A DNA stretch of 64,000 nt from Streptomyces shenzhenensis (lineage in GTDB: Bacteria > Actinomycetota > Actinomycetes > Streptomycetales > Streptomycetaceae): NCBI RefSeq assembly GCF_021462265.1, contig NZ_JAJONF010000006.1:62001-126000 (forward strand), given 5' to 3'. Made by a program: the position numbers and the translations under genes. Shown piece after piece: positions 36,846-45,084 of this stretch. Under the pieces are notes generated by a model. That model saw only the letters and a program-made list of their open reading frames with translations. It searched no databases and was not told the DNA's origin. Position 1 is the stretch's first letter, and the number at the start of each line of letters is the position of its first letter.

Positions 36846-36926
36846 GAGGTGCCTGCCTCTCGTCGGCTGGGATGCGCGGCAATGGCCTGCCGCCTGCCCG
36901 GACATATTGAGGTTACAGCACGCCTA

Positions 36927-36936
36927 ATGAATTCAT
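36927..36936. promoter_or_regulatory. Palindrome in the tetR intergenic promoter
   Basis: Perfect palindrome ATGAATTCAT in an AT-rich stretch between the divergent genes, upstream of a TAGCAT -10-like box (36942-36947). That box is only 7 nt from the tetR ATG, so the tetR message may be leaderless. A TetR dimer could bind here and repress both genes. Confidence 0.45.
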
Positions 36937-36953
36937 CTCGATAGCATGCGGTC

Positions 36954-37565
36954 ATGTCGCCGAAGCGGTCCTACGTCTCCCCGTTGCGCGAGCAGGCTGC
37001 CGAACGAACCCGCGAACTGATCGTGCGGCACGCCACGGAGCTGTTCGCGGAGCGCGGCTACGGGCGGGTGACCGTCGCTGACATCGCCGCGGCCGCGGGC
37101 GTGGCCGCCAAGACCGTCTTCGCCAGCGCCGGGAGCAAGAGCGACATCCTGAACCGGATCGTCGACCAGGGCGTGAGCGCCTCCGGCTACGAGCAGGCGA
37201 TGGCGGCGGTGCTCGCGGAGCGGACGCCGGAGTCGGTGCTGCGGACGCTGGCCCACGGCACACGCCGGGGCAACGAGGGCCAGTTCACCGTGCACGAGGC
37301 GATCCGCAAGGCGCTGCCCGTTCACGAGGACGGCGAGGCCCTGTGGGAGCGCGCCACCGCGGACTACCGGGAGGCACTGCACGCGGCCGCCCGCCACCTG
37401 CACACCCTGTCCCCGCCCCCCGTTTACCCGGTGCGGGAGACGGCCGACCTGCTCTGGCTCTGGTTCGGCCCCACCGGCTGGCGCACCCTCGTGACCGAGA
37501 GCGGCTGGACCTGGGACCGCGCCGAGGAGGTCCTGTACCGCACGGCACTCGCCAGCCTCCGCTGA
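36954..37565 (+). CDS. TetR-family transcriptional regulator
   Basis: 203 aa. The N-terminal helix-turn-helix reads TRELIVRHATELFAERGYGRV and continues TVADIAAAAGVAAKTVFASAG (recognition helix about 43-53). The rest is the helical ligand and dimer domain without further motif. Divergent from the SnoaL-like gene. The ligand is unknown. Confidence 0.9.
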   Translation: MSPKRSYVSPLREQAAERTRELIVRHATELFAERGYGRVTVADIAAAAGVAAKTVFASAGSKSDILNRIVDQGVSASGYEQAMAAVLAERTPESVLRTLAHGTRRGNEGQFTVHEAIRKALPVHEDGEALWERATADYREALHAAARHLHTLSPPPVYPVRETADLLWLWFGPTGWRTLVTESGWTWDRAEEVLYRTALASLR

Positions 37566-37685
37566 CCCCGCGCCGAGAACGGCGACCGGCTCCGTTCCCG
37601 GCCGGAGGACCGCATGAGCGTCACACCGTCCCGCGGACTCGTCCCGGCCGGCGCGGAACGCCCAGGACCGCGAGCCGCCGTCCGC

Positions 37686-37785
37686 TCACACCAGCGTTCT
37701 GAGGTCGGTCACCGAGTAGGACAGCTCGAAGCGGAAACCCGCCCCGGTCCGTGTCGGCGCCAGATCGTGGAGTTCCTCACCGGGG
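37686..37785 (-). pseudogene. C-terminal remnant of an unidentified protein
   Basis: On the minus strand a short frame reads GEELHDLAPTRTGAGF then RFELSYSVTDLRTLV and stops at TGA 37688-37686. It looks like a real protein end (good codon use, sensible hydrophobic pattern), but it has no start and its upstream part is replaced by another fragment. I do not recognise the family. Confidence 0.35.
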
Positions 37786-37792
37786 TGGGCAG

Positions 37793-37975
37793 TTGCGCAC
37801 CGTGGTGACCTCCGGGGCGGCGGTGGCCCGGGGCGGCCCCGCGGTCATCGCACTGCCCGGGGACGTCGCGGCGGCGGGCGCGGTGAAGGACCGCTACGAG
37901 GTGCGGCTGCCCCGCCCGGTCCGGGCACCGGCCGGGGCGGAGGATCTCGCCGCCATGGCCGAGATGATCAAGGCC
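37793..37975 (+). pseudogene. Fragment of a TPP-dependent enzyme (pyruvate oxidase/dehydrogenase type)
   Basis: About 60 codons: LRTVVTSGAAVARGGPAVIA then LPGDVAAAGAV and an Ala-rich helix [16 protein letters not shown]. This fits the end of the N-terminal TPP-binding domain in ubiquinone-dependent pyruvate dehydrogenase/oxidase (PoxB) and relatives, where GPAVIALPGDVA is characteristic. Start, middle and C-terminus are missing, and it runs directly into the minus-strand chorismate synthase fragment. Confidence 0.6.
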
Positions 37976-38205
37976 TCGGCCGCGAGAACGAGCGCGACCA
38001 TCGCCTCGTCCGCGGTGCCGGCCGCCGGCACCGCGGACACGTCGGAGCGCTGGTGGTAGAGGGCCTGCGCCACCTCACCGGTCGTCACGTCGAGATTCCG
38101 CAGGGCACGCGGCACGGTCGCGATCGGCTTCATCGCGGCCCGGACCCGCAGCAGCTCGCCGGTGGACAGGCCGCCCTCGGTACCACCCGCCCGGCCGGAG
38201 AGGCG
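37972..38205 (-). pseudogene. aroC: C-terminal fragment of chorismate synthase
   Basis: About 78 codons matching the conserved C-terminal part of Aro[55 protein letters not shown]. Chorismate synthase makes chorismate from EPSP in aromatic amino acid synthesis. Here the N-terminal two thirds and the final residues are absent, so it cannot be functional; a full-length copy must exist elsewhere. Small differences from the family pattern ([15 protein letters not shown], an extra residue in ALYHQRSD) point to decay. Confidence 0.75.
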
Positions 38206-38265
38206 GCGGATGCCCTGCTTCGGGGCCACAGGACCGGGATGCCGTGCGTCTCGCGGGGTGGCTGA

Positions 38266-39027
38266 TCAGCTGGTGACGCCGCCGTCGACGACGAGGTCGT
38301 GGCCGACGACGAAGCTCGACTCGTCAGACGCCAGCCACAGCACCGCGGCCACGATCTCGTCGGTCGTGGCGACGCGGGCGATCGGCACCGTTGTGGCCAG
38401 CCGGGCCGCGCGGTCGGCGTCGGTCTCCCCCGGACGCAGCGACATTCCGGTATCCGTGGCGCCGGGGCTCACCGCGTTGATGCGCACGTTGTCCTTGATG
38501 TGGTCCAGGGCGGCGACGCGGGTGAGGGTGCTCACGGCGGCCTTGGACGCGGCGTAGGCGGCCATTCCGGGGCGGCGCCCGTGGTAGCCGATGTTGGACG
38601 CGGTGTTGACGATGACGCCGCCGCCGTGCGCCCTCATGTGCGCGATCTCCTGCTGCATGCCGATCAGGACGCCGTTCAGGTTGACGTCGAGGACGGACTG
38701 CCACACGGCCAGGTCCAGGTCTCCGACCGGGGTGGGCTTGCCGAAGACGCCCGCGTTGTTGTGTGCGACGTGCAGGCCGCCATGACGCTCGACCGTGGTG
38801 CGCACCAGGCGCGCCATGTCCTCGGGCCGGGTGACGTCGGCCACGACGGCGTCGGCGGTGCCGCCGTCCTCGCCGACGAGTCGCACGGTCTCCTCGATGG
38901 ACTCCGGCCGGGCTCCGGCGGCGACCACGGTGGCGCCCTCACGCGCGAAGGCCCTGGCGCTGGCCCGGCCGATGCCGGATCCGGCCCCGGTGACGATGAC
39001 GACCTTGTCCTTGAATCGGGCGGTCAT
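38266..39027 (-). CDS. Short-chain dehydrogenase/reductase (SDR)
   Basis: 253 aa, classical SDR. Cofactor motif TGAGSGIG (about 13-20), NNAG (about 90-93), catalytic Ser in VNTASNIG, YAASK (Tyr and Lys about 155-159), then NAVSPGATDTGM and a C-terminal VVGHDLVVDGG. The A in AGARPES after beta-2 suggests NADP(H) is possible but does not decide it. Substrate unknown. It is intact but surrounded by decayed genes; a broken MFS transporter lies just upstream in the same direction, so the two may once have formed an operon. Confidence 0.9.
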   Translation of the reverse strand: MTARFKDKVVIVTGAGSGIGRASARAFAREGATVVAAGARPESIEETVRLVGEDGGTADAVVADVTRPEDMARLVRTTVERHGGLHVAHNNAGVFGKPTPVGDLDLAVWQSVLDVNLNGVLIGMQQEIAHMRAHGGGVIVNTASNIGYHGRRPGMAAYAASKAAVSTLTRVAALDHIKDNVRINAVSPGATDTGMSLRPGETDADRAARLATTVPIARVATTDEIVAAVLWLASDESSFVVGHDLVVDGGVTS

Positions 39028-39132
39028 GGGGGGTGCTCCTTGCCATGTGTCGTTGTGGATGGAAATGCAGGGTGCCGCGAGGTGGCGGGGGGACCGGAGG
39101 GTTTCGGCCGCCGGGCTCAGGAGGCAGGAACT

Positions 39133-39580
39133 TCAGACGCGGCTCTCGGGGGAGCGAGGTCGCATCAGGAAGAGCGCACACACCGCTGCGGCGACCGTGA
39201 AGGCGAAGCCGTAGCCGGAGGTCAGGGCGGACGCGGAACCCGTGCCGGCGTGTTCCAGGTCCGCGGTGTGTCCAGCGGCCAGGGTGACCAGGACGGCGAG
39301 GTCAAGGGCGGGGCCGGCCTCCAGCGCGGTATCGACCACGGCGCGAGACCCGCCTGCTCCTGCGGGACGTCGGTGGTCGGGGAAACCGTGGATCCGGCGA
39401 AGACCAGCGCCGCCCCGGCGGGGAAGAGGACAAGACCGCCAGTACCGCGCCGACGTACGGCGTGTCCGTGCCGATCAGGCCCGGCGCGGCGAGCCCCAGA
39501 CCGGCGAGCGTCAGTCCCGTGACCAGCACCACGCGCGGTCCGAAGTGCTGCGCCAGCCTGCCCACGAACCCGCCGTTGAC
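39133..39580 (-). pseudogene. Remnant of an MFS drug-efflux-type transporter
   Basis: The last third of a major facilitator (DHA2-like) protein in two or three frames. VGRLAQHFGPRVVLVTGLTL and AGLGLAAPGLIGTDTPYV lie at about 39460-39575. After a frame change, ALEAGPALDLAVLVTLAAG and SGYGFAFTVAAAVCALFLM end at 39133. At least one frameshift (near 39340-39450) and loss of the N-terminal half make it non-functional. It is joined directly to an IS256 remnant. Confidence 0.7.
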
Positions 39581-39595
39581 GCGTCGGTTTCTGAC

Positions 39596-39846
39596 TCGAT
39601 CGGGTGGCGGCGGGCCTTGGCCAGGAGCCACGGCGTTCCAGGAGCCGGTGCGGGAAGCAGCTCCCGACCAGAGCTCGGGGATGGCCGGCTCGGCGGTGCC
39701 GGCGCGGGTGTCCCCCTCGCGCGCAAACCGTTGCGGTGGTTGACGCGTTCGTCGCTGACCTGCCCGCATTCCGCGTTGCAGAGGACGTCGGCCTCCGCGG
39801 ACATGGGCGCGTCGGCGAACGTCTTCACCACCGTGCGCAGCACTCA
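39596..39846 (-). pseudogene. IS256-family (mutator) transposase N-terminal remnant
   Basis: About 80 codons across two frameshifts: LRTVVKTFADAPMSAEAD, GQVSDERVNHRNGLRAR, then in another frame GDTRAGTAEPAIPELWSG and FPHRLLERRG. These match the start of IS256-like transposases (NRRNGYRxRxWDTRAG... LxIPKLRxGSYFPxWLLERR by memory). The DDE catalytic region is absent. Confidence 0.65.
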
Positions 39847-39858
39847 TCGTGCTGTTCT

Positions 39859-39885
39859 CTTTCAAAGACTTGGTCGTCTTGAAAG
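39859..39885. repeat. Inverted repeat next to the IS256 remnant
   Basis: CTTTCAAAGAC and GTCTTGAAAG form an imperfect 27-bp inverted repeat (one-base bulge). It lies outside the 5' end of the transposase remnant, in an AT-rich patch, and could be a leftover of an IS end or a promoter hairpin. Confidence 0.4.
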
Positions 39886-40016
39886 GTCAGCCAGTGGCCG
39901 TTCGTCTATGCCGGCCTCATCGCGATGCCGGAGCAAACCCCCGGATCAGGTGGAACCCGTACACCACTTCGCGGACGCAACCGGGATGGAACCCACCTAC
40001 GACGACGAACGCCCAG

Positions 40017-40124
40017 ATCTACCCGTACGTGTCGCGGCTGAGGAAGCACTTCGCCCCTCGCGTCCACCCTGTCCGCAGGCAGCCCGGTTACCAGCTGATC
40101 ACCGCCGACGCGCAGGTCGACTGG
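40017..40124 (+). pseudogene. Fragment of a SARP/AfsR-type DNA-binding domain
   Basis: 36 codons: IYPYVSRLRKHFAPRVHPVR then RQPGYQLITADAQVDW. This is the recognition end and wing of the OmpR-like DNA-binding domain in Streptomyces antibiotic regulatory proteins (family pattern YVSRLRRxLG...GPGYxL...DxxRFE). Both sides are missing, so it is a remnant. SARPs activate secondary metabolite clusters. Confidence 0.5.
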
Positions 40125-40143
40125 GCGGCTCACTCAATGTCGA

Positions 40144-40758
40144 TCACTCCCAGTGCAGCGTTCGGGCCACGGTGTCGAACAGCTCCACCATCTGATCCGC
40201 GAGCGGATCGACCGGGGTGGAGAAGTTCAGCATCAACCACCGCTCACTCGCTGGAATCGGTACGTAGTACGTGAGAGTCGTCGTAGGCATGGTGTTGCCC
40301 AGCTACGCCTGAGGGTCCGCCTCCTCCCTGCGCCGGGACCGTACCGCCTTGCCGGCCGCCGGAAGCTGTGCCACACCCACCTCGCCGTACCTGCCCTGGC
40401 CACCTCCGGCCAGGTGCTCCGCAAGCTCCTCGGCGTCGGAGGTGCGCGGCCATTCGTCCGGCGCCGGGACACTGACCAGCAATGAAGAGGCAAGCGGCAC
40501 CGGGCCCACGGAGAGCGTGGACAGGTACAGCTCGGTTCCCCCGACCTTGCAGGCGTCCTTCGCCTTCCGCTGGATGTCCCGCATGAGCTGCTTCTTGAGG
40601 TGCGGCGCGTTGTCCACGCCGCGGAACGTCAGATCCGCGAGGGCCACGATGGCACGGTCGCGGTCCTCCGGTGGATCGAGCGGGATCTGGAACCAGCCGT
40701 CCGGCACGATGACGCGGTAGTCCTTGGGCGGCGAGGAGAACTGCTCTGCTGTCTTCAT
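40144..40758 (-). pseudogene. LpqN-like secretion-associated protein split by an in-frame amber codon
   Basis: One frame of 204 codons interrupted by TAG at 40305-40303. The first 151 residues read DYRVIVPDGWFQIPLDPPED, APHLKKQLMRDIQRKAKDAC and so on. After the amber, the same frame continues sensibly for 53 codons (TTTLTYYVPIPASERWLML, FSTPVDPLADQMVELFDTV) to a TGA. The continuation looks like genuine protein sequence, so this is a nonsense mutation of one codon (CAG or GAG to TAG is simplest) rather than two genes. The fold resembles the gene before it, and both recall LpqN-like proteins linked to type VII secretion; this is a weak similarity by eye. Start ATG overlaps the previous stop (ATGA). 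Confidence 0.7.
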
Positions 40759-41417
40759 TCGGCCCCTCCGTCGGCCGGTGCCTTCGAGCCCCCTGTGGAG
40801 AGCGGAGTGATCCGCATGGAGCGGACGGCCTCGTCGGCCAGCTCCGTGATCTCTTCTGTGCGGGCGATCTTCTCCCAGGTCACTGTGACGACGATCAGGG
40901 TCTGCAGGTGGGGTGGAAAGACGGCGTAGCGAATGTATTCGGTCAGCTTCCGGCCGAACCCGAGCCTGCGCTTCACCTCCAGCATGGACTGGACCCGGAC
41001 CGCCGGTCCGGCGGGCAGATCGAGTCGGGTGATCTGCGGCTCACCGGTGACCCGGGCATTCCCCCACTCCAGCAGCAGGGGGGTGACCTCCTCGGCGCTG
41101 GGCCGGGGGACGCCCTCATCGCGATAGCCGTCGACCATGAGGTCGGCGAGTGCCTCCCCCGTCTCCGTGTAGTACGCGGCCGCGAGGACCGGCACATCGT
41201 CGTTCAGGCGCACGGCCCGTCCGACCATGTCGTCGAAGACCGCGCTCTTCTCGATCTCCAGGCCGAGTGGATTGAGGCGATTCACCACCTCTGTGGCCAG
41301 GGCCTTGGCCTCGGCCTTCGTACCTTCCTGAAGCGTCAAGTCGATCCAGCCTGGCTGAAATTCGAAAACACACTCGTAGATTTCAGCCGGCGGGGCGCCC
41401 TTGCTCGATGCGGTCAC
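40755..41417 (-). CDS. LpqN-like protein of the WXG100-type cassette, unknown function
   Basis: 220 aa. Pattern YECVFEFQPGWIDLTLQEGT, then a helix EAKALATEVVNRL, and beta strands (VPVLAAAYYTETG, ITRLDLPAGPAVRVQSML, YIRYAVFPPHLQTLIVVTVT). This GWxxL-helix-sheet layout recalls LpqN/EspG-like secretion-associated folds. No signal peptide or membrane helix is seen. Its stop overlaps the start of the next gene. The preceding gene in the cassette has a WXG-like helical hairpin, so a role as chaperone or partner of that protein is a reasonable guess. I cannot name a family with confidence. Confidence 0.7.
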   Translation of the reverse strand: MTASSKGAPPAEIYECVFEFQPGWIDLTLQEGTKAEAKALATEVVNRLNPLGLEIEKSAVFDDMVGRAVRLNDDVPVLAAAYYTETGEALADLMVDGYRDEGVPRPSAEEVTPLLLEWGNARVTGEPQITRLDLPAGPAVRVQSMLEVKRRLGFGRKLTEYIRYAVFPPHLQTLIVVTVTWEKIARTEEITELADEAVRSMRITPLSTGGSKAPADGGAE

Positions 41418-41450
41418 GTCTCTCCCTTTCAGCGAAGCATGGTCGTCCGC

Positions 41451-42767
41451 TCAGCCCAGGAGCGGGTCGAGGTTTCCGTCCAGGCCCAGCCCGCCCAGCG
41501 TAATGCCGGCCCCGACAACCGACATACGGCTGGCGGTCCGCGAGATCCGATTCAACGCGTTGGCATCGAATTGTCCACCCAGCGCCGCCGTTCCCATTTT
41601 GACCGACTTCAGGTCGGACGCCACACCCGGATCGGCCATCGAGAAGGACTTGGAAATTCCCTTGAGCAGGCTTCCGCCACCCCGCGTGCGAAGCTCGTTC
41701 CAGGCCTGGTTGCAGTTCCCGCCTCCTGGCTTCAGAGCCTTGAGGTTGTCACTCCAAGCCCCCTTGGAGAACGGCTCGGTGAAAGGCTCCTTGAGAGAAT
41801 TCCAGACATCACCCATGTCCAACTCGAACCGCTTCCCGGAGATTTTCCGAAGATTCTTTTCGGCCCGATTGACCTGACGGGCGGTGCGAGCAGCCCCAGC
41901 CCTGCCCAACCTGCCCAGCGCACCCTTGGCGAACTTTCCGGCGATCTTGGAGAAGCCTTTGCCGACACCCATCATCAGGAACCCGAGGGCGGCCATGCCC
42001 AGGTCCATCCACTCCGCGTTTCCCTGCAGCACCTCGACGAAGGTCGCAATGAAGTTGATGAGGGTCGCGATCATCGCGATGGCCCCCAGGACGCCGGCCA
42101 GCGCCTGCCCGATCACCGGGATCCAGCCGACGACGAGAGACAAGATTCCGCAGACTGTGGCGACCCAGGACGTGATGTCCGCAATATCCTTGACCAGCGT
42201 GTCCCAGAAACCGTCTTTCAGGGAGTCGTGGTTGATGATCGCGTCGACGGAGTCGGCGGCGCGCTTGGCCGCGTCATCACGGATCTTCTTGGCCTGGTTG
42301 ATTTTCTCGCGGGCAGCCTCGATCTCGTCCCTGGCAGCGTCCCGCTTCGCCTCGTAATCCTTTCGGTCCTTGTCGGCACCGTCTTCCTTGCGCCCCTTGC
42401 CGGACAGGCCGTCCAGACTTTTCTGCGCGACTCCCTTGCGCTCCTCAGCGTCCTGGGCGTCCTTCAGGGCAGCGTCGGCGATCTCCTGGGCACGGTTGAG
42501 ATCCGAGGCATAATTCCGGGGGCCGGCGTGCAGCTTGTCCTCATAGCCGCCACCCACTTCGACGACCGCGGAGCCGATGGCCGTAGCTGCGGTGTCGTAC
42601 CGCTTGAAGGCGGCCTCCAGTTTCTTGACGTTTCCTCCCGCCTTCTCTCGAAACTCCTTTCCCGCTTTGCTGTCCCAGGCGTCAACCTAGGCTACCGCCT
42701 TCAGATTTTTGATCTGGCGCTCGAGCTCGTCGGCCGTCTTACGCAGAGTCTTGCCCAACGACGCCAC
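41451..42767 (-). pseudogene. WXG-like domain protein with hydrophobic core, broken by an in-frame amber codon
   Basis: 438 codons from GTG 42767 (or TTG 42758, which has GAGGGG 8 nt upstream), interrupted after 26 codons by TAG at 42689-42687. The frame is open on both sides: LGKTLRKTADELERQIKNLK before, then VDAWDSKAGKEFREKAGG and LEAAFKRYDTAATAIGSAVV after. The first 150 residues are a helical hairpin and coiled coil with a WxxxAG motif as in WXG100/LXG proteins. A hydrophobic stretch follows (WVATVCGILSLVVGWIPVIG, LAGVLGAIAMIATLINFIAT). The C-terminus is Gly/Lys-rich and could be an effector domain. No start with a ribosome site exists soon after the amber; the first usable GTG is at 42557. 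Either a nonsense mutation or unusual readthrough. Confidence 0.7.
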
Positions 42768-42777
42768 CCCTCACGGC

Positions 42778-43056
42778 CTACTTCCCCTTCCCCTTCGGGT
42801 CCTGAGAATTCCGGATGGCCTCTGCCAGCTGATGATCGATGTCCTCGTAAGCCTTCGCAGCCGCCTTCGCGATACTCGCCAGCGCGTCGACTTCCCCGGT
42901 CAGCTTCTCTCTGCTGATCTCCCAGTTTTCGGCGAAGTCCTGGAACCTGTCGGCGAGATGCTCATTGCCGAAGTCGTCGGAGTAGTCGCCGAGTTTCCCG
43001 ATCCCGTCAAACGCCTTCTTGATGCTGCTCAGCCCCCTGCCCATGCTCTCGATCAC
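42778..43056 (-). CDS. Small WXG100-like helical protein
   Basis: 92 aa from GTG 43056. It is all helical, with a tryptophan in the turn region (DRFQDFAENWEISREKLTG) between two amphipathic helices (SSIKKAFDGIGKL; LASIAKAAAKAYEDIDHQLAEAI) and a Lys-rich tail. Size and layout fit WXG100/ESAT-6-like secreted proteins, though the canonical WxG is not exact. It ends in TAG, 10 bp before the next gene, and is first in the four-gene cassette. A second type VII component (EccC ATPase) is not in the window. Confidence 0.7.
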   Translation of the reverse strand: MIESMGRGLSSIKKAFDGIGKLGDYSDDFGNEHLADRFQDFAENWEISREKLTGEVDALASIAKAAAKAYEDIDHQLAEAIRNSQDPKGKGK

Positions 43057-43063
43057 GTCGAGA

Positions 43064-43166
43064 TCAAGCCGAGATCAAGCCGCTGGTGATCGCCTTCGCC
43101 AGCCACAGCGCCCCCAAGATGTCGATCCACCCACCGACCGCATGAGCAAAGATCTTAGGGGCGGGC
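43064..43166 (-). pseudogene. C-terminal fragment of a membrane-associated protein upstream of the WXG cassette
   Basis: A short minus-strand frame reads IFAHAVGGWIDILGALWL then AKAITSGLISA and stops at 43064. It has the look of a hydrophobic protein end, but upstream codons lack bias and no start is visible. A small direct repeat GATCAAGCCG.GATCAAGCCG (about 43062-43082) covers the stop. Confidence 0.3.
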
Positions 43167-43538
43167 TGTTGGGGACGGCCCACGCTCCGATGCCGCGACG
43201 GACGGTGGCCATGACAGCCCGTACCAGTCTGCGAAGGTCTCAGGTCCCGGGTCCGGGTGGAACCGCCAGGCCGTAGCTCCTGGCAGGATGGACCGGCCGG
43301 CGCGAGAGCACGCGCCGCGACCACGAAGCGAAGGAACACCCCGGCGCCCTCCCGGGATGCCCGTACGACCGACGAAGCGACGGACACGCCGGCCGCCGCG
43401 CCGCAGTCCCGTCTGGACTCAGCCACTCCGCACAGGAGGAGCAGTGCGGGGGCGGGCCCCGTTCGCAGTCCCGCGGGCAGGCGGCCGAGCGTTGACCGTC
43501 TCGTGGCCCGGGTCTCGCCGAGTGGCTACGGTTGAGCC
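43167..43538. other. Intergenic region, no gene seen
   Basis: 370 bp between the WXG cassette and the Uma2 gene. Open frames are Arg/Pro-rich shadows without codon bias. It should hold the Uma2 promoter and perhaps the cassette promoter; no clear boxes were found. Confidence 0.4.
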
Positions 43539-44120
43539 ATGACCGCACTGCCCGACTGGATGCGCCCGCCGCGCGAGGAAGGCTGGCTCGCGGAGGACCT
43601 GGACCGCCTCCCCGAGGCACCCCGCCACACCGAGCTGATCGACGGAGCCCTCGTCTTCATGATGTCGCCCCAACGGTCCTGGCACGGCCGCCTCGTCACT
43701 TCCCTGACCACCACGCTCATGGCGACCGCGCCCGCCGGTTTCGAGGTCGAGCGGGAAATGACGATCCGCCTCGACGAGCGCAACCGGCCAGAGCCGGATC
43801 TGCTCGTGACGACCGCCCCCTACAACCCGGACCGCACGTGGTACGCGCCGGAAGAGGTCCAGCTCGTCATCGAGGTCGTCTCGCCAGAGTCAGCCCACCG
43901 TGACCGCACAGTGAAGCTGCACAAGTACGCGGAGGCCAAGATCCCGCACTACTGGTGCATCGAGGACGAGGACGGGGCCCCCGTCGTGCACGTCTACGAA
44001 CTCGACGAACCGACTGGCGTCTACGCACCCGCAGGCATCTTCCGAGGCACCCTCAAGCGTCCTGTGCCCTTCGAAATCAGTCTGGATCTCGACAAGCTCA
44101 CCCCACCGCGGAACGACTGA
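43539..44120 (+). CDS. Uma2-family (DUF820) PD-(D/E)XK nuclease-fold protein
   Basis: 193 aa, the usual length. Characteristic blocks are HTELIDGALVFMMSP (catalytic Glu), FEVEREMTIRLD, NRPEPDLLV (Asp), VQLVIEVVSPESAHRDRTVK (Glu..Lys site) and KIPHYWCIE. The family is very common in Streptomyces and cyanobacteria, often in many copies. It has the fold of restriction-like nucleases, but cellular function is unproven. Intact and well biased in codon use, standing among decayed genes. Confidence 0.9.
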   Translation: MTALPDWMRPPREEGWLAEDLDRLPEAPRHTELIDGALVFMMSPQRSWHGRLVTSLTTTLMATAPAGFEVEREMTIRLDERNRPEPDLLVTTAPYNPDRTWYAPEEVQLVIEVVSPESAHRDRTVKLHKYAEAKIPHYWCIEDEDGAPVVHVYELDEPTGVYAPAGIFRGTLKRPVPFEISLDLDKLTPPRND

Positions 44121-44470
44121 AGTCAGCACCAAGTCAGCGCAGGCACACGGAAGGGGCCGGGCTTCCGACTTGGGTTCTTGGCGAATCGCCCAGCACACGG
44201 TGACGCGAGGGTCAGACGTTGAAGCGGAACTCCACTAGTCGGTGTAGGGGCACGGATCGCACCCCCAGAACGCCTCAGACTCGAGATTTACGCTGGCGAA
44301 GCCGCTTCGAGTCACAGGTTGAACCGGAACTGCAGACCTGGCGGCATCGTCCCGGAATATCCGGGAGATTCCCCGGCCCGAGGCCCGATGCGCCCCTGTG
44401 AGCATCACAGCCGCTCCGCTCTCGGGACGACTCGAACCGTCGCCGGGTCGACTCCGCGTCTGCCAGAAGG
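44121..44470. other. Intergenic region, no gene seen
   Basis: 350 bp after the Uma2 gene without supported coding sequence. Two short stretches, near 44217 and 44325, read on the minus strand as similar six-residue protein ends (EFRFN, QFRFN), too short to interpret. Confidence 0.35.
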
Positions 44471-44760
44471 CTGCCGAAGGACCCGCACTTCGACGAGCGA
44501 TTCGACGACCCGGCGCTGGAAGCCCACATCCACCTCGTCGAAGACGGCTCTTGGATCACGGCAGTCGATCAAGGATCCCAGCCCGGCGCGGCGCTCTTTC
44601 TCCAGCTCGGCGATGCCTGGTGCCTCGCGGCCACGAATGCGCGCGACGTCTACGCCGTGGACATAACCGAGCTCGAGGTCGCGCAAGGCGCGCTCCACTC
44701 TCCTGCGGCGCGTCCTAGTCAGCTCCACCACACCGGAGGTCTTCGCCGTGATCAAGCCCT
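44471..44760 (+). pseudogene. Gene fragment of unknown family
   Basis: A frame without start codon reads LPKDPHFDERFDDPALEAH, LVEDGSWITAVDQGSQPG and AALFLQLGDAWCLAATNARD with good codon bias, then degrades past the ELEVAQG stretch. It appears to be the middle of an acidic, soluble protein of unknown type, cut on both sides. It lies next to hydrolase and transposase remnants. Confidence 0.35.
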
Positions 44761-44790
44761 GCGCGTGTCAACAACGCTCGTGGTCAATAC

Positions 44791-44912
44791 AGCTAGGACC
44801 TGTTGGACGAGGCCCGCGCGACGGCCTTGGCGAGAACGTCGGCTACCTCGTCGGCATGGGAAAGGTGCGGGGAGTGCCCGGAAGGTACACGAACACTGTG
44901 TAGCTCGGCCTG
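44791..44912 (-). pseudogene. C-terminal remnant of an alpha/beta hydrolase
   Basis: About 40 codons: AELHSVRVPSGHSPHLSHAD then EVADVLAKAVARAS, ending at TAG 44793-44791. The SGHSPHLSHPDEV pattern is the catalytic-histidine end of alpha/beta hydrolases. The rest of the gene has been replaced by the IS4 remnant and intervening DNA. Confidence 0.6.
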
Positions 44913-45084
44913 CGCCCCGGAGCCTGACCGCCGGCCGGTGCCGCCCGGCCCCGCACTCCCCGTGCGATGGGCCGGCGGCCCGGCGATTCCCGGCCGCCTT
45001 ACAGGCGACGGACAGACTCAGCGACTCCGGCCCTGCCGACGCTCCTCCCCGTCCTTCACCCCTGCCCGGTAACAGTGGCGCCTC

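Noticed and set aside
40144..42767. Genome-wide amber recoding (pyrrolysine-like or suppressor tRNA)
   Set aside because: Intact genes here end in TAG normally (for example the WXG-like gene and the recombinase), so general recoding is not supported. Point mutation is simpler.
44215..44345. Possible ychF 3' remnants (EFRFN-type protein ends) after the Uma2 gene
   Set aside because: Only six or seven codons each; too short to separate from chance.
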